This document shows, piece by piece, positions 30,908-41,034 of a DNA stretch of 64,000 nt. A program made the position numbers and the translations under genes. The stretch lies in NCBI GenBank assembly GCA_900323505.1, contig OOIN01000001.1, positions 682,001 to 746,000 on the forward strand, in the 5' to 3' direction. This stretch comes from Ustilago trichophora. Taxonomy: Eukaryota; Basidiomycota; Ustilaginomycetes; Ustilaginales; Ustilaginaceae. Positions within the stretch are counted from its first letter, which is position 1. Each line of letters starts with the position of its first letter. The notes beneath the pieces are model-generated. The model was given only the letters and a program-made list of their open reading frames with translations. It did not search any database and was not told the DNA's origin.

Positions 30908-32038
30908 TTAAACTAGGATTGCCGGTTCCAAGCTTTGCATTCGTATTCCTTTTTCAGCCCACCTCTTTCCCCGTATCGAAAAATGACGAAGAAGGAGGGA
31001 AGGTAGGGGGGATCTGGCATCACTGATACTCGCCGAGGAACTTGGTATCGTTGTTGGTGTCGAGGCGGGCCAATGGGGGGATAGTTGATGGTCGAGCCAT
31101 GTTGTTAGCAATTCGGTTTGGTGGAGGATCTGTGGTGGTGGGATAAATGGTTGTTGTTGTTGTTGAGGAGGAGGTGGTGGAGGGCCAGGAGGAGCAGCGA
31201 ATTGTGAGAATGGTACCGAGGTTGTGGGGTTGATCGATGGAGACCAGGGTCTTTCGATGTGAGTCGAGGATAGGCCTTGTGTGGGGTCGAAGGAGAAATC
31301 TGTTTTCTGAGAAGGGGTTTCAACAGCGTCGAATCGGGGAGTTCTAGGCGAGCGATGGGAGACAACAGACGCTCGTGATGAAGAGGAAGCTGAGGGGGTG
31401 CTTGTCATGTATGCGTGTATCGCTTGTTGATCCGGATGTTCGAATGGAGTCACTCCGCCTTCGAATGCTGCTAGACTGGATTGCGCCTCGACTGCGGCAG
31501 AAGAGAGTAGAGGCGTAGACGAGGAGGGTAGACTATGAATCTGTGAATCGACATCCTTAGCATATGCTTGCATCTTTGTCAACTTTCTCTTCTTGGTAGT
31601 TATCGAAGAGGTGTTGCTCCAATTCTCCGCTTCGGCCTTGCCTGTCTTCGCCTCTGCCTCTAACTTGTCTCGCGTCTCGTGGAGGGGCAAATCTTTACCC
31701 ATCTTGGCCAACCTCGTCGCAGCCGCAGCAGCGAGCCCTGCTTCAGCTAGCATTGTATGCAGTCGAGCATTCTCCCCTTTCAACCGTTCCACCTCGTCGC
31801 AAATCATTGAAGAAGAGCTTCCGGTATCTTTGCAAGAAGAGAAGAAGGAGGAGGAGGAAGAGGAGGAGATAAGGTCGGAGTTCTGGGCGCGCAAAGAGCG
31901 GACACAGGCTTCGAGAGAGGAAACGGTGTCTTCGAGTGATTTGATGTATGCCTTGCGACGAGCGCGAAGATCTGCTTGCGCCTGGGCATTGCGTGTCCGC
32001 TGTTGCCCTTTACTGCTGGGTGAAGGTGTTGAGGACAT
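30908..32038 (-). CDS. bZIP transcription factor
   Basis: The protein (376 residues from the Met at 32038, MSSTPSPSSK) carries a bZIP domain at its very N-terminus. The basic region is RTRNAQAQADLRARRKAYIK (about 14-33), with the conserved Asn and Arg of the DNA-contacting helix. Leucines at 35, 42, 49 and 56 form a regular heptad zipper. A Ser-rich break then precedes a second helix, CDEVERLKGENARLHTMLAEAGL. The remainder is Ser/Pro-rich with poly-Pro and poly-Gln. Subfamily is uncertain; fungal Yap-like factors are the nearest I can name. An in-frame upstream Met at 32155 would add a low-complexity Ile/Thr leader and is less likely. Target genes cannot be inferred. Confidence 0.85.
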   Translation of the reverse strand: MSSTPSPSSKGQQRTRNAQAQADLRARRKAYIKSLEDTVSSLEACVRSLRAQNSDLISSSSSSSFFSSCKDTGSSSSMICDEVERLKGENARLHTMLAEAGLAAAAATRLAKMGKDLPLHETRDKLEAEAKTGKAEAENWSNTSSITTKKRKLTKMQAYAKDVDSQIHSLPSSSTPLLSSAAVEAQSSLAAFEGGVTPFEHPDQQAIHAYMTSTPSASSSSRASVVSHRSPRTPRFDAVETPSQKTDFSFDPTQGLSSTHIERPWSPSINPTTSVPFSQFAAPPGPPPPPPQQQQQPFIPPPQILHQTELLTTWLDHQLSPHWPASTPTTIPSSSASISDARSPLPSLLLRHFSIRGKRWAEKGIRMQSLEPAILV

Positions 32039-32284
32039 CCTGAGAGTGCGACACCAAGATAGAGAGAGTACTGTGGTGGGTGTAGTAGGGATGAAGGAGG
32101 AGGTGGTGGTGGTGATGATGGTGATGATGGTTGAAAAAGGAACACACCACGGCACTGAGACGCCGCCTCTCTGACAAGGTGCCGAGTAATTTCGACTGAC
32201 AGCGCGGGATGAGGAGCTAACCGATTCGGATTTTTAGCTCCAAAATCGCGAGACGCCGCGAGTCGCGATTCGTTCGGAAAGAGT

Positions 32285-32298
32285 AAAAAAAAAAAAAA
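32285..32298 (-). terminator. Pol III terminator of the 5S gene
   Basis: Fourteen consecutive T on the transcribed (minus) strand, two bases after the mature 3' end. Confidence 0.9.
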
Positions 32299-32300
32299 GG

Positions 32301-32418
32301 AACTGCAGCACCTAGGATTCCCGCGTGGTCCCCCACCGCAGTACTGACTAGGCGATACTTTGCTTAACTTCGCAGATCGGACGGGATGCGGTGCTTTCAA
32401 GGTTCTATGGCCGCAGAT
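32301..32418 (-). rRNA. 5S ribosomal RNA
   Basis: Read on the minus strand the 118 bases begin ATCTGCGGCCATAGAACC and include AAAGCACCGCATCCCGTCC, GATCTGCGAAGTTAAGC and GTACTGCGGTGGGGGACC, the standard fungal 5S sequence with its internal promoter boxes. A run of 14 T (A at 32285-32298 on the plus strand) follows the 3' end as the Pol III terminator. The gene is solitary, 262 bp upstream of the bZIP start codon and not next to an rDNA repeat, as in other fungi with dispersed 5S genes. Confidence 0.97.
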
Positions 32419-32441
32419 GCTATCCGACACCTTTTAGCTGG

Positions 32442-32448
32442 ATATATA
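32442..32448 (-). promoter_or_regulatory. TATA-like element upstream of 5S rRNA
   Basis: TATATA on the minus strand sits about 24-30 bp before the 5S start. External TATA elements at this distance are known to help TFIIIB placement at Pol III genes in some fungi; the role here is inferred from position. Confidence 0.55.
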
Positions 32449-32590
32449 CGCGGACGGTTCTGGTTGGTCTTCCTTTGGTCCTTTGAAGAGAAGGACAGAC
32501 TACGTGTCACAGAGAATGAAGAGGTATGCTAGGGGAAATGCTATGAAATTGTACTAGATTGTAAAGGGTGATACTAGGTGTACAAGGTCG

Positions 32591-35440
32591 CTACTTCTTG
32601 GGCTTGCGCTTCTGCACCTTTGCAGTGCTGTTCTTCTTTGCTTGCCTGACCTGAGCCTTTGCAGAGTTGTCGCTGGCAGCGGTGGTTGCAGCAGACTTGT
32701 CCGTCTTGGCCTTCTTCTTACTCGGCTGTTGGTGCTGTTGTCTCGACTGCAGATCCGTCTGTGCATCCGTATTCTGTACGCCCAAGATCTGTTCATGACT
32801 CTTCTGACTAATCATGTCGTCGACCCACGCACTACCCTGCAGACCTGTCGCCGTCAAGTACCTATGCGACAGACCTTTTGTCGTAATCGGCTTTGCCAGC
32901 AATCCGGCCAATTTCGCCTTCATCTCGTTCAATTTCGCCGCCGCCTTGCCCTTCTGCGCTTTGCTCTTGGACACTGTAGGAGCATCAGGATCGACATCTT
33001 CGTCCGACATGGCGAGATCTGCCTCTTCAGCAAGCTTGGCAAGCCAGTTGTCATCGTGGGCTTGCTTGTTGGCTTCGTGGGTCTGCTTGTCGATCGCCAG
33101 GGCAAGTTCGACGCGCTCGCGGAGCAGCGAGAGGGTGGAGAATGTGATGGGGAAGGTGGGGACGTCGGATTTGCGAGACATGGCTTTGCAGAGTTGCGCC
33201 CAGAGCGTCTTCTCCTTGGGCTCGATAAGGGCAAGGGAGATACCTGAGCTTCCAGCACGGGCCGTACGACCACTACGGTGGACATAGGTATCGGCAGATC
33301 GCGGGAGCTGGTAGTGCACAACGTGCTCGACGCTGGGGATGTCGAGACCACGAGCAGCAACGTCGGTAGCGAGGAGGACGCAGTTGGTAACCTTTCCGGA
33401 GCGGTTGAAGGCTCGGAAGCGGTCCAGATTCTTCAATCGCTGTTTCTGCTGCAATTGACTGTGAATGGGATAGCAAGTGATGTTGAGCTGAGCCAGGATC
33501 GGTGTCAGTCTTCGAATGCCATCGATCGAGTTGACAAACACCAGCGATCGTCCCGGATATCGCAGCAAAAAGTAGTACAGATACAGATCCTTGTCCTTGC
33601 CAACACATTCGATCTTGGTCTCCATCAACCTCTCGGGCAAACCTTGACCAGGCGTCAAATCGATCACGGCCGGAGCCTCATCTCGGAAATCAACGCGGTC
33701 CATCAACTCGTCGAGGGTCGTTGCGTTTTCCTTGCGCTTCGAGTGGCGTTTTTTGGTGAATTGCTGAGGCTTGCGACGCCTCTTGAGGTTGATCTGCAAA
33801 GCTTTGCTGAGCGTGGCGGAGAAGATGAAGGTTTGCATGTTCGAGTTTGGCTTGACACCGTGCGATTCCACCTCGGATTCGGATTCGTCGCATTCGTCGG
33901 ATCCGCCGTGCTGCTGTCCATCTTTGCCCTCGGAGGGACGCTTGGCCTCGGAACGGTTGACGAGGTTCAAGATGTGCTCCATCTCGGCGAAATGCCCCAC
34001 TTCGACCATCCTGTCCGCCTCATCGAGAACCAAGAATCGGGTCTGCTTGATTCTTGCCGCCAAATGATCGTCGAGACGTGTCATCTCCCACAGACGACCA
34101 GGAGTGGCAACGATGATGTCAACTCCAGCCTTGCGATCGCCTTGCCTGGAACGGCCGTCGAGCAGTCGGCGCTGCTTTTGCTCCGACATTCCACCGCAAA
34201 CCACGGCGATCTGGGGTCGACGCAGGAGCTTCTTGTGCGAAATCTCTGCATCTTCGTCGTCCCCTACGCGACAGCTGGCACGAACTAGGTCGGTGAGGTG
34301 GGAAGAGACCTGCAGTGCCAGTTCACGGGTCGGACACAGGATGAGTGCGCCGAGCGGTGGAGGCACATCGTCCGTTCCGCTTCGTTTGGAGGACGAGGCG
34401 ATCGCATTCTCGGCATTCTCAAAGAGATAGTTGAGGATGGGCAGACCATAGGCGAGCGTCTTACCACTACCGGTCTGGGAGACCCCGACAACGTCACGCT
34501 TCCTGCGGGAGCTCGAGGCGGCGGAGACTGCTGCTGCATCGTCGTCAGACTCGTCTGAAGATGCTGCTTCCTGCTGAAGACCCAGCGCAAAGGGTAGGGA
34601 TCGGTTCTGAATCTCGGTAGGCTTCTTGAAGCCCTTGTATACGAGTGCGCGCTTGAGAGCAGCGTGGAGGGGAAGATGTGACCAAGCAGGGAGCAGCTTT
34701 TGGTCGAACTCGCCATCGTCGTCCTCGTCGTCGTCCTGCAAATCGAGCTGGTGTGCGTTCCGGAAGGCTTCGGCCAAGTCGTCGTCGTCCAGGTCCAAGT
34801 CCGAGTCCGAGTCCTCGGCAGCGGCGGCATCGTTGGCGGTTGGCATGGTGACGTCTGCTGCTGTTTCGTATTCGTCCGAATCGGCATCTCCGGCATCTTC
34901 TGTGATCGCTGTGACGTCGCCAGCCTCTACTTCTTCGGTGGCTTCAGGTTCGGCCTCGGAGACAACTTCTTCGATGGTCCTCTTCTTTGACTGCTTCGCT
35001 TTTTGCTTTTGCTTTGGTGCTAGCTTCTGGGTGGATGCAAGGTTTGCAGATGCGGCAGCGGCAGTAGCAGCAGCAGCAGCAGCCTTGTTCTTATTCTTGA
35101 TCTTCTTGTCGGATGCCAGGAAGCTAATGGTGCGCGAACCATCAGCACGTGTCTCTTGCAGTACATCGACATCATCGATCTCCTGCAGACCCATGAAGTC
35201 ATCATCGTTCCAGTTGAGCGAGTCGAAAAAGTCGGATTCGGTCACACCAGCACCTCCGGATTGCGCCTCAAAGGGAAGATGAACGGTCGACCATGCGAGC
35301 TTTGTAGGGTCGACGAGTTTGCGCTCTTCTTTGTGGGTGGCAGCTTTAGAGGTCGAGGCTGCTTTGTTGGTGTGAGCGTTCTTGGCGCGCTTTGCTGACG
35401 ATGCAGCGTGCGCCTTGGTTGTTGGCTTTCCCTTGACCAT
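32591..35440 (-). CDS. MAK5: DEAD-box RNA helicase Mak5 (60S ribosome assembly)
   Basis: Mak5 (DDX24) remodels pre-60S particles in the nucleolus. Residues 44-60 carry the Mak5-specific KLAWSTVHLPFEAQ-like block, and WNDDDFMGLQEIDD follows. The acidic N-terminal third leads to the helicase core: Q motif region FKKPTEIQNRSLP, Walker A SQTGSGKT (about 323), PTRELALQ, VATPGRLWE, DEAD in LVLDEADRMVE (about 471), FSATLSKAL, and HRSGRTARAG. An insert of about 45 residues with KRRRKPQQF follows motif III. The Lys-rich tail may hold nuclear signals. 949 residues, no intron. It is divergent from the EF-hand-like gene with 343 bp between starts. Confidence 0.95.
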   Translation of the reverse strand: MVKGKPTTKAHAASSAKRAKNAHTNKAASTSKAATHKEERKLVDPTKLAWSTVHLPFEAQSGGAGVTESDFFDSLNWNDDDFMGLQEIDDVDVLQETRADGSRTISFLASDKKIKNKNKAAAAAATAAAASANLASTQKLAPKQKQKAKQSKKRTIEEVVSEAEPEATEEVEAGDVTAITEDAGDADSDEYETAADVTMPTANDAAAAEDSDSDLDLDDDDLAEAFRNAHQLDLQDDDEDDDGEFDQKLLPAWSHLPLHAALKRALVYKGFKKPTEIQNRSLPFALGLQQEAASSDESDDDAAAVSAASSSRRKRDVVGVSQTGSGKTLAYGLPILNYLFENAENAIASSSKRSGTDDVPPPLGALILCPTRELALQVSSHLTDLVRASCRVGDDEDAEISHKKLLRRPQIAVVCGGMSEQKQRRLLDGRSRQGDRKAGVDIIVATPGRLWEMTRLDDHLAARIKQTRFLVLDEADRMVEVGHFAEMEHILNLVNRSEAKRPSEGKDGQQHGGSDECDESESEVESHGVKPNSNMQTFIFSATLSKALQINLKRRRKPQQFTKKRHSKRKENATTLDELMDRVDFRDEAPAVIDLTPGQGLPERLMETKIECVGKDKDLYLYYFLLRYPGRSLVFVNSIDGIRRLTPILAQLNITCYPIHSQLQQKQRLKNLDRFRAFNRSGKVTNCVLLATDVAARGLDIPSVEHVVHYQLPRSADTYVHRSGRTARAGSSGISLALIEPKEKTLWAQLCKAMSRKSDVPTFPITFSTLSLLRERVELALAIDKQTHEANKQAHDDNWLAKLAEEADLAMSDEDVDPDAPTVSKSKAQKGKAAAKLNEMKAKLAGLLAKPITTKGLSHRYLTATGLQGSAWVDDMISQKSHEQILGVQNTDAQTDLQSRQQHQQPSKKKAKTDKSAATTAASDNSAKAQVRQAKKNSTAKVQKRKPKK

Positions 35441-35783
35441 GATTCGTCTGTCTTCTGTCCCGAAAGTGGTGTAGGAACAGGTGAAGGGGATAGTGGTGGG
35501 GAGAGATCAGGAAGGAGAGTGAGGCCCTGTTTGACGTGTGCGAGGTTGAATTGAAATTTTTCGCGGAAAAGTGGCAGAAATGCAGAGAGAAGGCGCTCAG
35601 AAGAAATGTGAATTTTTCTTGGACTTCGGGAATCGGAGGTGGAGAAACACAAAAAGTCGCTAGAGTGGAGAAAGGTTGCATATGAGAGAACAACACCAAA
35701 GCATGCAGCGTTTGCCTCAACTTCTCCGTCTTGAACGACCAATACAGCTGCATTCGCATATTGTCAAGACGAAGCAAAGCAAA
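35441..35783. promoter_or_regulatory. Divergent promoter region MAK5 / EF-hand-like gene
   Basis: 343 bp between two start codons on opposite strands, with no other supported feature. The shared-promoter role is inferred from position. Confidence 0.5.
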
Positions 35784-36401
35784 ATGAGCAACACCACAGA
35801 GAAAGCCGCTTCCTCTCAAACAAAGGTGGAAAGGGCAGCTTTGCTCGATGACGAAGGAGATCTCACTGCAAAGGTAAGCATTCCGAAGATGATCCCTAAC
35901 CGCACTCACCCGAGCATCACACTGACCCAATGAGACTACACCGGTTCTTACCTGTTCTCTACACAACAGTTTGAGGCAGCCCTCGTCCGCATCTTTGCCC
36001 GCTTCTCGACCTCGTACCGCAAGAGCCATCCCGACGTGCACGCTTCCGGCAGCAAGCCTTCCGCAACACTGCCACGCCCGGACGCAGCCGACGTGCTGAC
36101 AGAGGCCGACTTGGACGCCTTTTCAACCGTCACAAATGGTGCTGCGCTGCCGCAAGAGTCGAAAGACGAGATTCGCGAGTATTTGGATACCGACACGGAC
36201 GGCAACTTGACGTTGAGAGGATTCATCGAGATGTACCACCTGCAGAGCGACAATGATGCGGAAGAAACGTGGAAGGATCTGGGAAAGCTTGGTTTTGACA
36301 ATGAGTTGGAGTACAACGGCGATGCTGAGGAGCAGTCTGAGACGAAACAGGCACCAGCTTCGGAGGAGAAAGAGGCGAAAGAGGCCGAAGACAATGCATA
36401 G
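35784..36401 (+). CDS. Small EF-hand-like protein resembling a Miro EF-hand-associated module
   Basis: Two exons (35784-35873, 35970-36401) around a 96-bp intron (GTAAGC...ACAG) give 173 residues. The junction joins EGDLTAK to FEAALVRIFARF in phase 0. Residues 103-114 (DTDTDGNLTLRG) look like an EF-hand loop, but position 12 is Gly instead of Glu, so calcium binding is doubtful. The following GFIEMYHLQSDNDAEETW and LGKLGFDNEL resemble the EF-hand-associated segment of Miro GTPases (a GF..L....ETTW..L..FGY pattern). No GTPase domain or membrane anchor is present. The C-terminus is acidic and Ala/Glu-rich. I recognise the resemblance but not a named family, and infer no function. Confidence 0.8.
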
Positions 36402-38299
36402 ACAAGGACACGCAATTGAATGGCGTTTGATGCAACTCTTCCCAACATCGAGTACTTGTGAATGCTATTTTGTCATTGAGCAAGTATGAACATGAGCGAT
36501 ACTCTGTTCCTGGACGCAACGCTCTGATTCAAGCGTGGATGTTGGCATGCGAGAATGGGGAGTAGAGCAACGTGAGCAGCATGCAATCAACCAGGTGAGT
36601 GGTTGGAATAAAACAAGAGCTGAAAAAGAGAACGAAAAGAAAAAAAGAAAAAGGAAAAATGCAACATCAAAAAGTCGTGTACTGCACAGTAGAAATGAAG
36701 TCGACCCAGAAGATCATTTGGACCCTTCTCAGGAGGTGGTTTGGACCTCGTCACTGTAACAATGCTGTTGACACAGCCACTATTTTGGGAGTGAACTAGC
36801 CGCCACTGACACTGTAGCGCCATTTCATGTGTCTTTAATCTGTGACAGAATCGGAAATGTCGGGATGCTCTTGACTTGTACGAGACAAGCCCTCTCACTT
36901 TCAGGCAAGTCGGTCACTGCAGAACCGTTCCTGCTTTTTGCAACTTTCGATTCGGCACATTTGTCACGCGGTCAAGAGAGAAAGACTCGAGCTGTGACTC
37001 TCTCTTGAGATCGGCGGATGGACCGAAGCGGCATCCACGGTTCCTAGAGAGAGAGCAAAAAAGGTGGGTTCAGAGAGCAGCAGTGGAGCAGAAAAAGAAG
37101 GGGGACGACGCATGAAGCGTAATCATCTGCCAGCGAGTCGGGACTTGAAAGGGGAAAGCGAAAAGCAAGCTTGAGAAATGCCTTGGCGAAGCAAAGTCGC
37201 TTCTTGTTGAAGCAAGTCGACGATCATCCCCGCTTCAAGCGAGAGAAACGGAAAAATGGATTTTGAATTTTGTATTCCTCTTTGGCTTTGCAGTGTGGTC
37301 CAAAAGACATGCGCGGCAGCAGCAGCAGCAGCAGCATAACACGGCAGCTTTGCAGGCTTTTGCTCCCCAAATGCCAATTTAAGCGAGAGAGTCGCTACTC
37401 TACTCACCAACCACTCTCAATCCAAAAAGCCAGTTCACCCCTGTAGATCCCCTTTTATTTGGCCCGCTGAGCGCAGTTGAACCCTCTCTGTCTCTCTTTC
37501 TCTTTGGAATCTAACCAAAAAATGGACCATTTTTCGATCCGCGTCGAGTCGACTTTCTCCTGACCAACTGTGCTGTAGCCAAGCCAAGAAAAACTAACAG
37601 CGTCAGCTCACTCAGAGTCTCAACTCACACTACAATCCAAATTGTGCTGCTGTCTCTCTCAGCGTGATTTCTCATTCAACTCAGAGACCAAAGACAATAA
37701 AAAAAACAAAAAGTGGGTTTTCCGGCTCTGCCCCAGTCTGCTCGAGCTGTATGTCCGCATCAAGCAAGCCGTCAACCAACAGCAAAGCAACCCAAATCTA
37801 AGAACAGCAAACAGCCTCGTTTGTGCATTGCAACACTCTACCCTCTTGCTTTCTCTCCTTTTCCACCATCCACCATCCACCATTCACCATCCACCATTCA
37901 CCATCCACCATCCACCATCTCAATTTCGCTTCTCTCTCGTTTAACGCTACCACCCGACTCTTTGCGTACTCTTCACTCGGTCACACTTCATCCATCCTCG
38001 CTTATCATTCTCGACTCGGAACATCCGGCTTATCGCACTTGAACCGCTGTTTGGATCACAATCTTGTCGAATTGATCACAACAGATCACATTGCTCGCTT
38101 CGTTTCGCCTCATAGCAATCCGCTATCTTGCACAACCTTTGACTTTGTGTGAAAAAGAAGCAGTCTAGCGTGCGCTCAGGCACCGCCTCCCCTGTCCGGA
38201 CCATCCGAAGAATTCGACCGTCCAATCAACGCTTGCTCATATAAGCTTCAACCTTTTTCCCCCACATCCATCGCTGCCGACTGGTCATCGTTGCCCATC
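36402..38299. other. Gene-free 1.9-kb region before the 353-residue gene
   Basis: No supported gene. It contains a short GCA repeat near 37316-37336, an array of CCACCATCCA-like units near 37866-37920, and a pyrimidine-rich final part that is probably the leader of the next gene. Confidence 0.6.
37866..37920. repeat. CCACCATC / ACCATTC minisatellite
   Basis: Imperfect 7-8 bp units built on CACCAT repeat about seven times in what is probably the leader or core promoter of the next gene. Confidence 0.8.
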
Positions 38300-39361
38300 A
38301 TGTCGGCAGTCTACTCGATTTACACTTCGCCCAACCATGCGCCCATCCCTAACCACCTTCCCACCCTCATCGTAACACCATATGGCCAGCCACACCACAC
38401 CCTCTACTCGTACATCCACACCAACTTCAACAAGGAGACCTACCTCCTCACCCCTTCTCCTCAGGGTGACCTCTGCGTCGCCAAGATGGTCCCTCCCCCA
38501 GGCTCCCGAGGTCCCGGCGGTGCTGCCTCCTCCGAAGGTGGTCACTCGAACGGTCACGACAACAAGACTGTCCGCTGCGAAGCTTCGCGCAACTTGAAAT
38601 GGTCCATCACCAACACGGGTATCCACGCACCGGTCTACAAGCTCACATTGCCAAATCCCGATGCACCCGGCCATGAGCAGCCTCTTTTCCAGATCTCGAA
38701 ACCCAATCCCAACGCCACATGGTGGACCATGTTCTACTTTACGTACGCCGGTCACCTTATCCCACCAAAGCGTATCGAGTTTGGCAAGATCCAGAAGAAC
38801 GCAGCAGCAGGAAGCGGAGGAGGAGGAGGAACTCGTGTCACCATTGCAGGAAAGACACCAGAGGAGAAGGCAGTCTGGCAGACGCTCGGCGAGGGCAACG
38901 AGGACATGGTCGAATGGATCGTGCTCTGTGCCGCTCTCAATGTGCTGGACGACGAGATCATCAAGGCTGCACAGGGCAGCGAGCCAAAACAGAGCGCACC
39001 CGCCGCTTCCAAAGCAGTCCCTTCCAGCCGTCCAGCAGTCGGTGCTGTTCGCGGCGCAAATCCACCTCCCAAGATGGGCATGCCCGTGCCTCAGCCACAG
39101 GGCGGCGTCAATGCAGGCTACAGAGGTCCCAACCAGGCCACTGGTCCTCCTATGCGAGCAGGTCCCGGTCCCCAACCCAACCCGCAAATGTACCAGCAAC
39201 CACCACCACAGCAGCGAGGACCACCTCCGCCTCAAGGCTATCGCGGTCCTCCTCCACAAGGTCACCCAATGCCCATGCCACAACAGGGATACGCGCCGCC
39301 GCCGCCGCAGCAAGCGCGTGGTCCTGGTCCTGTTCCAGCCAGCAACGGCCGTCGCTTCTAG
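38300..39361 (+). CDS. Conserved-looking protein with Pro/Gln-rich tail, function unknown
   Basis: 353 residues from the Met at 38300 (CATCATGTCGG). I do not recognise it. The N-terminal 215 residues look folded: SAVYSIYTSPNHAPIPNHLP, LYSYIHTNFNKETYLLTP, NLKWSITNTGIHAPVYKL, WWTMFYFTYAGHLIPPKRIEFG and MVEWIVLCAALNVLDDEII. A Gly-rich loop interrupts it. The C-terminal 135 residues are Pro/Gln/Gly-rich (PPPQQRGPPPPQGYRGPP-like), as in adaptor or RNA-associated proteins. No signal peptide. High third-position C supports real coding. The long pyrimidine-rich leader suggests a well-expressed gene. Confidence 0.85.
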   Translation: MSAVYSIYTSPNHAPIPNHLPTLIVTPYGQPHHTLYSYIHTNFNKETYLLTPSPQGDLCVAKMVPPPGSRGPGGAASSEGGHSNGHDNKTVRCEASRNLKWSITNTGIHAPVYKLTLPNPDAPGHEQPLFQISKPNPNATWWTMFYFTYAGHLIPPKRIEFGKIQKNAAAGSGGGGGTRVTIAGKTPEEKAVWQTLGEGNEDMVEWIVLCAALNVLDDEIIKAAQGSEPKQSAPAASKAVPSSRPAVGAVRGANPPPKMGMPVPQPQGGVNAGYRGPNQATGPPMRAGPGPQPNPQMYQQPPPQQRGPPPPQGYRGPPPQGHPMPMPQQGYAPPPPQQARGPGPVPASNGRRF

Positions 39362-39709
39362 GCGGACGCTTTTACTCTAGTCTTGCGCCTCCCCCTGCGC
39401 TCAAACGTTGTCGACGCCCATCCACAATCGGCCCACTTATCCCTTCTGTAATATGCTACTACCTCTCCCCTTGTTCCCCAACCCCCTTTCTCCGCCTTCT
39501 ATAACCAGTTTCACGATTCTTCTCTCTTGCTCTATCTTTCGCCTTTGCTTGTATTCAGACCTCGTGCCACTCTTTTTTTTCCCTTTTCTTTCGATGCATT
39601 CTTTTCTTCAAGTCGCTTTCGCTCTCTCTCTCAGAATACGAACAATTTCTATACGCATCGTTGTAGTCTATGTGTTTTTTTCGTACAGTTTACATGTGGG
39701 AAATGGTGT

Positions 39710-41034
39710 TTAGAGTGGTTTGACGCCAAAGAGTGTTCGGAATCGCTCGAAGAGCTGGCGAAGGCGAGGGATCACAGAGGTGAGGAGAGGTGGGAAGGGG
39801 ATAGTCGGGTCAGAGATCATGTGTTTGCGGAAGATGGAGTGGGAAAGGGTGAGGGAGAGGACTTACGATCAATGAGATGACTGTGTGGGAGCCTAGGCGG
39901 GCCCAACACATTCCGAAGCTGATTGTGTCGAATTGAAGTCAAAAGATGTGTTAGCTACCGTGTCAGTGTAGAAGAAAGAAGGAAAAAAGGATAGGAAAGG
40001 GTTGAAGGTGTACTTACCCCTTGTACAATGCTAGTGGGCCTTCGTTAGCGATGAGTTTACCTAGGCAGTCGAAAGCGTTTTTGTACTGTCTTGATTTGTC
40101 CTGCATCAATCTGACTTTGACCGTGTCAAAGGGGGCGGATGTGACGGAGCATACGAAACCTGCCACCATTGAGGCGGAAAAGTGGAGTGCGAAACCTTCG
40201 TCCATAACGCCGTTGGATTTCAGCATGGTTTTCACCTGGTCGTAGGAGGCGATTTGTGAGCTGGTTAGAACGGCGGCTCGGATGATGGTAGGTCCAACTC
40301 CACGATAGAGGCTGCGAATGCCGCCGGTGATGCCGGATTGGGAGCCTTCGTGATAGACGTGGGCAAAGGCGCGGAATGTGTTTCGATAGGGAGGTTGGCC
40401 TGTTGGTCGAACTGCTTGCATTCGGACTATAGAGGTGGGAGAGATGTGGATTCATCGTCATCGTCGTCAGCATGACCATTCGGCTACCATTTCATCGCTT
40501 CATCAAGTAAGATAGGATGGACACCCCAAAAGAGACTGAGGGCTACTGACCTTTTACCAAATCCGTCGGACAAGCAAAAGCACTTCCAATAGCTCCACTC
40601 GAAATCCCACTCAACGCCTTCAGTGCAAAACTAGCCTCATTCACCCCCAACATTTTTGCATACCAATCCTTAAACGTCTCATACAGTCCAAATCTCACGG
40701 TACTATATGTCAATTCTCTCAAACATGAAGCCGTTACGCCATTCCACAGCGCCTTGATTCCTTCTTTCTTGACCATGTCGGAAGCAACTCCAATGAAATT
40801 GGCTCGAGTCTTGTCGACCTTGAGCTGCTGTCGTACTTTGACAATGTCGGCGGGGTTGGTACATGCTGCGGAGATGGCGTTTCCCAAGCCGGCGGACGCG
40901 AAGGTGGCGGCGAGGGTGTAAGAGGCAGAATGGGTTGGTGGAGGCTGAGGGGTGGAGGGGTTGTGGGAAGGGTGAGTGATGGATGCGATCGCTTGATCGC
41001 GGGAGAGTGAGGAGGACGGGGTCAGCTTGGACAT
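39710..41034 (-). CDS. Mitochondrial carrier family protein (SLC25)
   Basis: Four exons (40551-41034, 40018-40426, 39867-39918, 39710-39754) with introns of 124, 99 and 112 bp give 329 residues. All three carrier repeats are present: PADIVKVRQQ, PTDLVKVRMQ (this one spans the first junction) and PFDTVKVRLMQ. Each is followed by an aromatic/Gly motif (LWNGVTAS, LYRGVGPT, LYKGFGMCW). The last two exons encode GFGMCWARLGSHTVISLI and LFERFRTLFGVKPL, the usual carrier C-terminus, which confirms the small exons. It sits in the inner membrane and exchanges metabolites. The repeats resemble the dicarboxylate/oxoglutarate/uncoupling branch, but substrate cannot be decided. Divergent from the P1 gene. 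Confidence 0.9.

Noticed and set aside
30880..30935. tRNA-like GGTGCAATGG...GCCGGTTCC stretch
   Set aside because: The T-loop consensus and acceptor pairing are absent; it overlaps the 3' end of the bZIP gene.
38285..39313. 342-codon minus-strand frame over the 353-residue gene
   Set aside because: Antisense shadow with Arg/Leu/Trp-rich composition.
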